A DNA stretch of 64,000 bases from Fragilaria crotonensis (lineage: Eukaryota > Bacillariophyta > Fragilariophyceae > Fragilariales > Fragilariaceae), in contig JAKSYS010000004.1 of NCBI GenBank assembly GCA_022925895.1, positions 248,001 to 312,000 of the forward strand, written 5' to 3'. Position numbers and translations under genes: made by a program. A model generated the notes under the pieces. It saw nothing but the letters and a program-made list of their open reading frames with translations. It was not told the origin of the DNA and did not search any database. Of this stretch, positions 10,486 through 19,397 are shown in pieces (position 1 is the first letter of the stretch; the number at the start of each line of letters is the position of its first letter).

Positions 10486-11811
10486 CTAGGTTGAACGAAA
10501 AAGGGTTGGAGAGGGTGTTGGACGTCGGGTGGGACGGCGGGTCGGACGGCGGGTCGGACGTCTGGTCGGACGTCTGGTTGGCTTGGCAGTCGGCTTTTTG
10601 GTTGGTACGCGTGTCGTTGGACGATTTGTCGGTTTCGCCGATGTGGCCGTTTCCGACAGGCCATCCAAGTAGGCTCCTTGATCAGAAAGCGCTCGCCCGT
10701 CCTGCACCCATTGAACAGTGCGATATGACGACGCCGGAGATTCCGAGTAAAATGCTTTTGATGGACCTCCAGACATGGTAAAGTCCCTCAATTCAACACC
10801 GAAAACACCGCCAGATCCTGAAGATTTGATTCCAACTTCGTGCGGTTGGTTGCCTTTCGTATTCACAGATCGAATGTTGTTGATGGTGATGTTACGAATA
10901 ACTTCATCTGGTCGACCATTGAAAATGTGGACGGAACCTTGGCGGTCCCACTCTTGATTCTTGTTCGACCGATAAAACAAGCCACCGTTCACTTGTACGT
11001 TGCTGACACCGAAGGTATCAAAATATGGCTCACATCCAACGTACAGTGAGGCGGCGTCACTATCCTCGGCATAGAGATCATTCATGATGATATCACGGGA
11101 ACCGACGACTGAGAAGCCTCGACCAATCGTTTGCAATCGGAACTTGGGAGACTGCAATATCATGTTGTTGACCTGTGATCCATCCCTCCTGTAGGACACA
11201 AATGCAACTCCATCATCTCCCGAGTTGAATATGTCTGGTCGAATGATAGTGCCAAAGCTTGATGCCTCTGTGTTATGAATGGCATCAGCACGAGTGTTTC
11301 TCACAGTTACACGGTCTATGAGATAGTCGTGAGTGTTGCCGATGTAGATGCCAGCTGCTGCAGCACCTTCAATGGTCACCCCGCGCACCACGATGCCGCG
11401 GGAGTTCATCAGTCGCAGTTTCATCTGTTCCCATGACACCCAACGAGTCGTGGTGCTCTTCATTTCGAGCACGATGCCTTCCATGACGACATAGTCAGCG
11501 TTGATCCAGACTCCTGACCTTTCTTCGTTGGTCGCCAATAGACGACCTCCTCCTTTGATGAGTAATGATGGTACTATTATCTCAACAATGTCGGTGTGAA
11601 CATAGGTTCGACCTGCTGGAATTAGGATCGTAGATCCAGGAGGAGCGAGAGCGAAGGCTAAGTTCAGCGCGTTAGTGTCATCCGTAACACCATCGCCGAC
11701 CGCCCCATAGGCATCAACCGATACGGTTTGTCCTGTTGCGACTCCAGCGAGCAAAGCGAATGCGCACAGAATGAGAAGGCGCGATGAAGTGGTACATGGG
11801 ATGTACATCAT
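10486..11811 (-). CDS. Secreted single-domain beta-helix protein with Pro/Thr/Arg tail (unit B)
   Basis: The 441-residue product is a near-identical tandem paralogue of the gene at 3975. It has the same signal peptide (CAFALLAGVATGQ), the same YGAVGDGVTDDT entry motif and the same beta-helix ladder throughout. It differs mainly in the C-terminal repeat: five TRRP units against three in unit A, and KPTAKPT for KPTAAKPT. The repeat is encoded by a 12-bp DNA unit, so slippage can lengthen or shorten it. Transcription is divergent from the two-domain gene at 12667. It is presumably secreted to the wall or extracellular matrix. The fold assignment is secure; the activity is not known. Confidence 0.88.
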   Translation of the reverse strand: MMYIPCTTSSRLLILCAFALLAGVATGQTVSVDAYGAVGDGVTDDTNALNLAFALAPPGSTILIPAGRTYVHTDIVEIIVPSLLIKGGGRLLATNEERSGVWINADYVVMEGIVLEMKSTTTRWVSWEQMKLRLMNSRGIVVRGVTIEGAAAAGIYIGNTHDYLIDRVTVRNTRADAIHNTEASSFGTIIRPDIFNSGDDGVAFVSYRRDGSQVNNMILQSPKFRLQTIGRGFSVVGSRDIIMNDLYAEDSDAASLYVGCEPYFDTFGVSNVQVNGGLFYRSNKNQEWDRQGSVHIFNGRPDEVIRNITINNIRSVNTKGNQPHEVGIKSSGSGGVFGVELRDFTMSGGPSKAFYSESPASSYRTVQWVQDGRALSDQGAYLDGLSETATSAKPTNRPTTRVPTKKPTAKPTRRPTRRPTRRPTRRPTRRPTPSPTLFRST

Positions 11812-12666
11812 AATTTGCTTCTTTCAATTTGCGGTTTGTGTTCGATTTCGTGCTCGATATTTGTTTCTTGTGGAGTTTCGAATGAGTGGCAGAATTTTCG
11901 AAGAAACGTGACATGCAGTAGAGTAGAAAAATGAGAACAACGAATCAAGGCGTTACGAATACCGAGCACCTCGTTTGCAGACACTTGAAGTGATAAATCA
12001 TTTAAACCAAATAATACAACAATACCGTTCAACATATATATTGTACGGGTATATTTGTTTTTCATACCTTGTGACAACCGGGTGCCTCAGGAACAGTTAC
12101 AAACAACTGCATTTAGGCAAGTAACGAGCAATGATTCCTTTCCAAGCCCCTCCGTTTTTATACTCCGTGCTCGGATTTAGAACCGCGTCTATATAACAAT
12201 CGTCGAGAGGCATTTCAATTTTCAATACCGAGCAACATAACCGCAGACAACTTGAAGCGATAAATGATTTAATGCAATAATACATATCATGCGTCAAATA
12301 ATCCGCGCAAAGGCTACTTCCTCTCGACCGACGTAGACTAACAATTAACACCCTCAACGAGAGAGTGGAGTAGAGAGGAAGGTCCAGAATACCAAGCAGA
12401 CAAATTGCAGTAATAAATGATTTAGGAAATGTGAAGAAGTACAGGCGGGCGTCCGTGAATACAAAACAGTGAGAAGACAAACATGTACTCAGTACAAACT
12501 ACTCCACAATACACTCCGCATAGATGAATTATTGGAAGGATTTCCCAACTTCCCCACTAATTTGTGTCGCGCACCGAATGCCTCAACATGAGCTGTACAA
12601 CTCATAACATGAATTTACACCCACACAATTTCAATCCAACACAAACAATCTCTAATCGTGTCCAAC
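11812..12666. promoter_or_regulatory. Divergent promoter of beta-helix unit B with three ~45-bp motif copies
   Basis: This 855-bp spacer lies between the divergent starts of unit B. Three diverged copies of the motif seen in unit A occur at about 11958-12005, 12223-12272 and 12388-12424 (AATACCGAGCACCTC, gap, GCAGACACTTGAAG, gap, GATAAATGATTTAA). The copies share the ATACCGAGC and TTGAAG/TTGCAG blocks at fixed spacing. They could be binding sites for a common regulator or remnants of a small repeat family. Confidence 0.55.
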
Positions 12667-14940
12667 ATGTTGAGTTACGCTCCCATCTCATCTAGATTTC
12701 TCCTTGCTTCCACGCTCGCTCTTCTTCTTTGTCTCGCAACAGGACAAACTCTCTCAGTGGAGAACTTTGGTGCAGTTGGTGATGGTGTGACGGACAACAC
12801 AGTCGCCTTGAACTCAGCCTTCTCCCAAGCTCCTCCTGGTTCAACAATACTGATTCCGGCTGGTCGAACATACGCCCACAACAACATCATTCAGATAGGG
12901 GTCCCAGACCTTAAAATCACCGGTGGAGGTCGCCTTCTTGCAACCAATGAAGGCAGATCTGGAGTCTGGATCAGTGCTGACCGTGTTGTCATGCAAGACC
13001 TGATTCTTGAAATGAAAAGCGCCACGACTACCGGTAGGTGGTATACATATGAGTCAATGAAGCTTCGCTTGATGAACTGTCGCGGTGTCGTCGTGCGAGG
13101 AGTGACGATTCAAGGGTCGGCAAATTTGGGCATCCATGTTGGAAACGCCATCGATTTCACTCTGGACAAGGTCGTCGTGAGGAACACTCGTGCTGGTGCT
13201 ATCTACATCGGCGAAAAGTCAAGCAATGGCAGCATTCTCCAACCACAAACATTCAACTCAGGCGAAAGCGCTATTGTTATTCAGTCCTCGAGGAAGGACG
13301 GAGGCCAGGTGAACAACATACTATTGCAATCGCCACAAGTTCGATACTGTGCAAAGGGTCAAGCGTTCGCAATCTTGGGTTCCCGCGACATCGTCATGAA
13401 TGACATCTATGCTGAAGATAGCGAGATGGCCGCCCTGTACATTTCGGCGGAAAATTCTACGAACACCTACAGTGTCAGTAACGTGACGGTGAATGGTGGC
13501 ACGTTGGTTCGTTCAAGCAGGAATCTTGCAGCCAGTCATGGCTCCATTATGATCTACAATGGTCGGACCACTGAAGTGATTCGAAACATCACCATTAACG
13601 ACGTTCAATCAGTCCATACCACCAAATCTCTACCGTTTGAAGTTGGGATTACGTCATATGGTTCAGGCGGTGTTTTCTGGGTCGAAATCCGAAATATGAA
13701 CATGACCGGCGGTCCATCTCAGGCTTTCTACTCACAATCTCCGTTATCATCATACCGCACGATTCACTTGATCAAAGATGGGCGAATCCTTAAAGATCTC
13801 ATCGGATATGGGGAGGCGTATCCACGCTATACCCCAGAGCAATATGGCGCAGTTGGTGATGGCGTGACTGATGACACCGCCGCCTTGAACGCATTATTCT
13901 CGCGAGCACCTCCAGGAGCTAATATTCTGATTTCCTCTGGTAAGACCTATGCCCACAACGACATTGTGCAGATTCGAGTTCCGGCGCTCGTCATCAAGGG
14001 AGGTGGTCGCCTTCTGGCGACGAACGAGGCCAGATCAGGAGTCTGGATCAACGCCGACAGAGTGGTCGTCGAGAACATCGTCCTCGGAATGAAAAGCACC
14101 ACGAAAGGTTGGATGGCATCCGAGCAAATGAAACTGAGCTTGATGAACTCTCTCGAGGAATCGCGGTGCGAGGCGTGACCATTGAAGGGTCGGCAGCAGC
14201 TGGCATTTTCGTGGGCAACAGTCACGATTTCATTATTGATCGCGTCATCGTGAAAAACACTCGTGCCGGTGGCATATATGTCACAGAGGGATCAAGCTTC
14301 GGGAACATCCTTCGACCACAAATATTCAACTCGGGTGCCGATGGTGTGTCGTTCCTGTCACAAAAGAAGCAGGGCGTGCAGGTCAACAACATGTTTTTGC
14401 AATCCCCTAAAGTCAGGTCTTGTTCCTCGGGGCCGAGCCTTCTCCGTTGTGGGTGGCAGAGACATCATCATGAACGATCTTTACGCTGAAGATGCCGATG
14501 CCGCAGCACTGTATATTGCCGCCGAGCCCTCAATCAATAGTTACGGAGTGAGCAACGTGAAGGTAAACGGTGGCGCGCTCATTCGGTCGAATAAGAATCA
14601 AGCAATCAATCATGGGTCCATCTTGGTGTACAATGGACAGTCGAATGAAGTAGTCGAAAGCATCACCATCAACAACATTCGATCGGAGTACACCACAACG
14701 TCCCAACCATGGGAAATGGGTATTATCATGAGTGGATCAGGTGGCGTTCGCAGAATCGAATTGCGAGATATCATCGCGATCGGAGGTCCATCGACGGCCG
14801 TATACTCTCAAAGTTCGCTGTCAACGTATAGGACGGAACGAATTGTTCAAGACGGACGAAAACTATCAGATAACATTGGATACACAATCGATTGGGCCAG
14901 TGCTCCTTCTTATGCGCCAACTCCGGCGCCTAAACTTTAG
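12667..14940 (+). CDS. Two-domain beta-helix protein (unit B), frame broken in second domain
   Basis: The counterpart of the gene at 6088 has the same signal peptide type (LLASTLALLLCLATGQ), an intact first beta-helix domain and a second domain opening YGAVGDGVTDDT. Relative to the sister copy there are two extra bases in a CTCTCTC run near 14148-14155, giving a TGA at 14176. One extra G lies in a GGGG run near 14428-14432. Together they add three bases, so the last ~510 bases are again in the original frame and end APTPAPKL. Only about 280 bases are out of frame. As written, the gene makes a 503-residue protein with one whole domain plus the start of the second. Both changes lie in simple repeats, so sequencing error is as likely as real inactivation. 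The start is the ATG at 12667; an upstream in-frame GTG is not needed. Confidence 0.75.
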
Positions 14941-15587
14941 TTTTAAACCATAAACTGCTTGCATGTCAGATGGTAATCAAGGCCTGCAATAAAAGTAACC
15001 AGACTGGATATGTGCGGCCCAAGGCCGCGTTGATCTGGGCTACTGGCGGAGTTTATTGTTGTACTGGTAGTGTGGGTGTTTCAGTAGAATCGGTACTCAT
15101 TGCTTCTGGGTAGTATCGGTACATACACCCCTGTATGCATACGGCAATGAGTACTAATAGTTTCGTCCGGCATCAGAGACGTTAAAGGACCGGCGTTCCC
15201 ATTTTACATTTAACCGGCGTTCCCGTATCACAATTGTCTGGCCGGGCTTTCCATTTCTGGGCTACGGCAGTATTTCGTCCGGACCGGACACAAGAAAATC
15301 TTATGATATGCAGTTATAATATAAAGTAAAAAGTTATAAAAGTATAAGTCAAAGTAAATGATAAAGAGAGATATCTTTCCCAACTATATGGATGTATGTA
15401 TACATACAACCGGCACGCAGGTATAAAAAGCTTAGAGTATGGATACGAAAGCAGAGTACCGGTAGAGAATCTTCTTGATTCGAGATTCGTGATTTCGTTC
15501 AAGATCTTGATCGAGTTCTTCGGAACTCGATCATGCTGCCAGCACTCGGGAAATAGCTTACAATAACGCGCAGATAAGTAAGTGACC
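14941..15587. other. Intergenic, no gene seen
   Basis: After a short shared 3' flank (AAACTGCTTGCATGTCA), the spacer contains imperfect inverted pieces around GGTACTCATTGC (15090) and GCAATGAGTACTA (15141), and two copies of CCGGCGTTCCC (about 15189 and 15218). These suggest a small decayed repeat. No coding or RNA gene was recognised; the promoter of the gene at 15588 should be in its right-hand part. Confidence 0.5.
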
Positions 15588-16073
15588 ATGTTTGCTGTCT
15601 TGACCCGACGCTCCGTTGCTACTATTATCTCCCGACAAGGGATGCCAACGAGGTACATGCCTCTAGAAAATGCTGAGTATCTTTATTCGTTGGAAAGCAC
15701 ACTCACACGTAGCCCACTCCTCTCCAGCAGAACCATGGTCACCTTTGCGGAAGGCATCGAATTCGACACAATCGCTCGTGAATGGCGTTGCAAATGGTCA
15801 GCCGATAATGACAAGGCATCGTTGGTGGAAGCCCAGAAAACACTGGCGGGGATTTTGGACGAACTCAAGGCTGTGGATGGTGTGAAGGAAGTCCAGCGTG
15901 TCGTGTGTGGAGGATGTTTGGACTTCAAAGTCATTACATCTCTCAGTGCGGATAAGTTTGGTGCGTGGCAGGAAGCGGAATTCGCTCCAGAACATGAGTT
16001 TCTGACCAAGCTCAAGAGCATTGATGGCATCAGTGTTGTCGAAACGCAGAATTACACGTTGACGAAGTTGTAA
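15588..16073 (+). CDS. Small conserved-looking protein with likely organelle-targeting N-terminus
   Basis: The 161-residue product starts at MFAVLTRRSVATIISRQG, an Arg/Ser-rich amphipathic leader with no acidic residues. This suggests mitochondrial import. The mature part (about residues 46-161) is compact: FDTIAREWRCKWSADNDKASLVEAQKTL, then VKEVQRVVCGGCLDFKVITSLSADKFGAW, then LTKLKSIDGISVVETQNYT. The alternation of helix, strand and Gly-rich turns suggests a small alpha/beta (ferredoxin-like) fold with a notable VVCGGC cysteine pair. I do not recognise a named family. The gene sits at the right end of tandem unit B, and a deleted copy lies at the matching place in unit A (8994-9298). An in-frame GTG two codons upstream is not used here as the start. 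Confidence 0.7.
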   Translation: MFAVLTRRSVATIISRQGMPTRYMPLENAEYLYSLESTLTRSPLLSSRTMVTFAEGIEFDTIAREWRCKWSADNDKASLVEAQKTLAGILDELKAVDGVKEVQRVVCGGCLDFKVITSLSADKFGAWQEAEFAPEHEFLTKLKSIDGISVVETQNYTLTKL

Positions 16074-17087
16074 ATTCAGGCGCAATTTTCCTCACTTCTG
16101 AAACAAATCACTCAGTAGACTAAGGAAGATACCGATTAAAACGCAGCTTGCTAATCTATGGCTCTTCGTGAAGCGACAAGTCGTTCGACGTTGCCATTGC
16201 GGATGTTTTAGCTTCTTTGTGTTGGAGTAGTCGTACTGTATGTCATGTACAGATGTACTGTTTGCATCGTCATGCTGTATGTCGAGTGAACTCGTCGTGT
16301 TGACCGTTGAATTGGCACTGATAGGCAAATGTGCGCCCGGCGACAGATAGACGAGTGCACACGCGTACTGTCGTACGAAGTCGTAACTAATTTGTTAGTG
16401 TATCACACGACTGTCAGGAACTACTTGTACTTGTACTTGTACTTGTACTTGTACCTGGTACTATGATCGAGGAAAGAGAGTACGACAGTATGACATACAG
16501 TACAAGGGTACAAGCACTAAACTCTGTATTGTACGAATATTTGCACAGTACAGTAGTATGTGGTGAGTGCAGGGGTACTTGTATGTCATAGCACTTGTAG
16601 CAAACCATCTACATTCTTCACTGTTCAAGGTTCAAGGAGCGCAGGAGCACCAAAGTACGTGTAGTGTGTACTGTGCTTAACTGACCCGACACCTGAGGCA
16701 CAGATTTGTGTCGTACGAGCTCCTGTACATTTGTACCAGGTAACGAGTAACAGGTAATCATACCTGTACTAGTATGATGTGGTTGTATCAGTACTGTACA
16801 AGTACCAGGTAATCGGATGTCAGATGTTCTGGATCTGAACTTGTTAGCAAGTGTTGATACTTGCATCTGATGTCGAATGATTGAATGTTCAGGCTCGGAT
16901 GGTGATTTCATTTCACCAGCCTCTACTATACTTGAATTGTAAAGCTCATAAGTGGCAACTGAATCAAGTCCAAGACGTTCAAAGACACAAAACACATCGC
17001 GTCAGCGCACTACCAGGTAGTGGTGGTTGAAAGCTAGTGTTGAACGATTGTTGTTGAGCAAAACGATTCGTCCCCACACTTACTGTC
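16074..17087. other. Intergenic with ACTTGT hexanucleotide microsatellite
   Basis: No gene is seen. A (ACTTGT)n microsatellite covers 16423-16454 (just over five units). The rest is rich in TACTGT, GTACAAG and ACCTGGTA words. The right-hand ~200 bases should hold the promoter of the HisHF gene; no definite element can be named. Confidence 0.6.
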
Positions 17088-18791
17088 ATGCCATCGTTCA
17101 AAGTTTCTCTCCTGGATTACGGCGCTGGCAATGTTCGATCCGTCCGCAACGCCATTCTTGCCAACGGGTATGAGATTGAAGACATCACGAGTCCCGATCA
17201 AATTCTAGATGCCAAATGCATTGTCTTTCCGGGTGTCGGCTCCTATGGATCTGCCATGACAGTCCTCAAGAACGAGGGTTACGACGAACCTCTACGCAAG
17301 TACCTGTCCACGTTCGATCGTCCATTTCTCGGGATATGTCTCGGCATGCAAACTCTCTTTGAATCGTCCGACGAACACGAGGAAGGAGCCGACGCGATTC
17401 CTGGGTTGGGAGTCATTCCAGGCAAGGTGGTCAAATTCGATGAAACGAAAATGGCCGTCCCCCACATTGGTTGGAACGGTAGAACCTTGCACCAATCAAG
17501 TCCAGTGCTACGTTACGTCACAGATGATGAAGATACCTACTTTGTCCATTCCTATCATGCCTGTCTGACGGAAGAAAATAAAGAATGGGTCCTCGCTACG
17601 ACCACGTACAGTGGAGAACGATTCGTGTCGGCCGTCCAACGTGGATCGGTCGTGGCAACACAATTTCATCCAGAAAAGAGTGGTGTGACGGGTCTCAACA
17701 TCCTCAAGGGATTCCTTGAAGCCGTCGAGGCCGGGACGTTGGACCAAACTACACCCCTGACGCCGGATTTGACCGTTCCAACGCAACTTGTCAAACGTGT
17801 TGTTGTGGCTCTTGATGTTAGGACCAATGATCATGGTGATTTAGTAGTTACCAAGGGTGATCAATACGACGTTCGCGAAAATGAAAAGGAGGGAATCGTA
17901 GAGGGTCGGGGTGGTGTTCGTAATTTGGGAAAACCTGTTGCCTTGGCGTCCCGATATTACAAGGAAGGCGCTGATGAAATCGCATTTCTCAACATCACAT
18001 CCTTTCGACAAGGTGTTATTGAAGACATGCCGATGCTTCAAGTCTTGGAACAGGCATCACAAAGTATCTTTGTCCCACTTACTGTTGGCGGAGGTATTCG
18101 GTCCTACACCGACCCTGAATCCGGAACCACATACTCGGCCCTTGAAGTGGCTGCTCGGTACTTTCGTGCTGGTGCGGACAAGGTCAGCATGGGCAGTGAT
18201 GCAGTGACAGCTGCTGAGGAGTACATCAAGTCAGGAGGCAAGAAGACAGGAATGACTTCGATTGAAACCATTTCGAGAGTATACGGCGTTCAAGCAGTCG
18301 TCATTTCAATTGACCCCAAGCGCGTCTATGTTAATAGCCCTGACGACGTGGATTCGAACCATGTCGTGAAGGACCTGTCTGGAAGTCATGAGTTGGGTCC
18401 TAACGGAGAAACCTACTGCTGGTGGCAATGCACCATCAAGGGCGGACGCGAGGCACGTGACATTTGTGCTGTCACGGTTGCCAAGGCTGCCGAAGCCCTT
18501 GGTGCTGGTGAAATAATGCTCAACTGCATTGACATGGATGGGCAGGGCAAGGGATTCGATCACCCTTTGATGAAGGCGGTTTCGGAAGCTGTTACCATCC
18601 CTGTTATTGCCAGCAGTGGCGCTGGCGATGAAACTCACTTCAGCAATGTATTTCTTGAGACTGGTGTTCAAGCAGCGTTGGCGGCTGGAATGTTTCATCG
18701 TGAAGAGGTGCAGATTGAGGATGTCAAAAAGCACATGCTAAATTGCGGAATCCCTGCTCGACGAGGTCCAACAGTCGGGGAGGTTGGCTGA
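17088..18791 (+). CDS. HIS7: Imidazole glycerol phosphate synthase HisHF (glutamine amidotransferase/cyclase)
   Basis: This single-exon gene encodes 567 residues, close to the usual length of the fused eukaryotic enzyme. It converts PRFAR plus glutamine to imidazole glycerol phosphate and AICAR in histidine synthesis. The N-terminal class I amidotransferase has [10 protein letters not shown] (10-19), the oxyanion segment PGVGSYG, the nucleophile Cys84 in GICLGMQ, and His194/Glu196 in FHPEKSG. The C-terminal (beta/alpha)8 cyclase begins near residue 235. Asp243 (VVVALDVR) and Asp409 ([10 protein letters not shown]) occupy the positions of the two catalytic aspartates of HisF. Phosphate-binding Gly motifs TVGGGIRSY and [11 protein letters not shown] are present. 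No clear transit peptide precedes the amidotransferase domain, which begins almost at the first residue, so location is uncertain. It appears intact and is the best-preserved gene in the window. Confidence 0.97.
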   Translation: MPSFKVSLLDYGAGNVRSVRNAILANGYEIEDITSPDQILDAKCIVFPGVGSYGSAMTVLKNEGYDEPLRKYLSTFDRPFLGICLGMQTLFESSDEHEEGADAIPGLGVIPGKVVKFDETKMAVPHIGWNGRTLHQSSPVLRYVTDDEDTYFVHSYHACLTEENKEWVLATTTYSGERFVSAVQRGSVVATQFHPEKSGVTGLNILKGFLEAVEAGTLDQTTPLTPDLTVPTQLVKRVVVALDVRTNDHGDLVVTKGDQYDVRENEKEGIVEGRGGVRNLGKPVALASRYYKEGADEIAFLNITSFRQGVIEDMPMLQVLEQASQSIFVPLTVGGGIRSYTDPESGTTYSALEVAARYFRAGADKVSMGSDAVTAAEEYIKSGGKKTGMTSIETISRVYGVQAVVISIDPKRVYVNSPDDVDSNHVVKDLSGSHELGPNGETYCWWQCTIKGGREARDICAVTVAKAAEALGAGEIMLNCIDMDGQGKGFDHPLMKAVSEAVTIPVIASSGAGDETHFSNVFLETGVQAALAAGMFHREEVQIEDVKKHMLNCGIPARRGPTVGEVG

Positions 18792-19397
18792 GGTAACAGG
18801 TAACTCTTTAAAATACGAAATAAATGTGTGCGCTCACAGCATGTTGTTCACGGGGCAAGCGTAGCATGTGCATGATCTTGGCATTCCCATCACATTGACG
18901 GTTCTGGGCGGCCTCGTTGTTGCGAGGACTTCAGTCCTGATCACGGCATCTACCACATGGTCTTGGGAACATTTGTCTATTATACGGCTTTCCGCCCTCG
19001 AAGAACTTATCGCCACTACTGCCGCCGAAAACGAAGGAAGAATGACGCAAAACGCTTCCACGCAATTATAACCCATTGGTGAAGTCGCTTAAATCATGCA
19101 TCGTAAAACCCAGGACGCCTCGGTTCCGAGAGTTAATAAATAAGAGACAGAGGGATTACAAGTACCATATCCAATTGTACAAATAGTACGTTCTACGATG
19201 TTCGGTTTTTATTCCACGGACTGCTTCTACAAGTTAATTACTGTGTCAAGCACTCGCTTCGAACGCTGTTTGTATATGAATCACGGCTGATACCTCGTCA
19301 CTCGAGAGAAGGCAAAACTCCGTCAATGCTCGTGGAAAAAATGCTTTGTGAGTACGAGCAATCCTTGCTGAAAAAACTAAAAAAGGCAAGAAAGGCT
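18792..19397. other. Convergent 3' spacer, no gene seen
   Basis: Tail-to-tail spacer between HisHF (plus) and the Mei2-like gene (minus); both 3' UTRs and polyadenylation sites must lie here. AATAAA occurs in the stretch (about 19134). A short open stretch at 18868-19071 has no motifs and is not called. Confidence 0.6.

Noticed and set aside
10428-10664. Arg/Pro-rich frame overlapping the tail of the beta-helix gene at 10486
   Set aside because: The 12-bp repeat is open in several frames; the overlapping frame is a shadow of the PT repeat.
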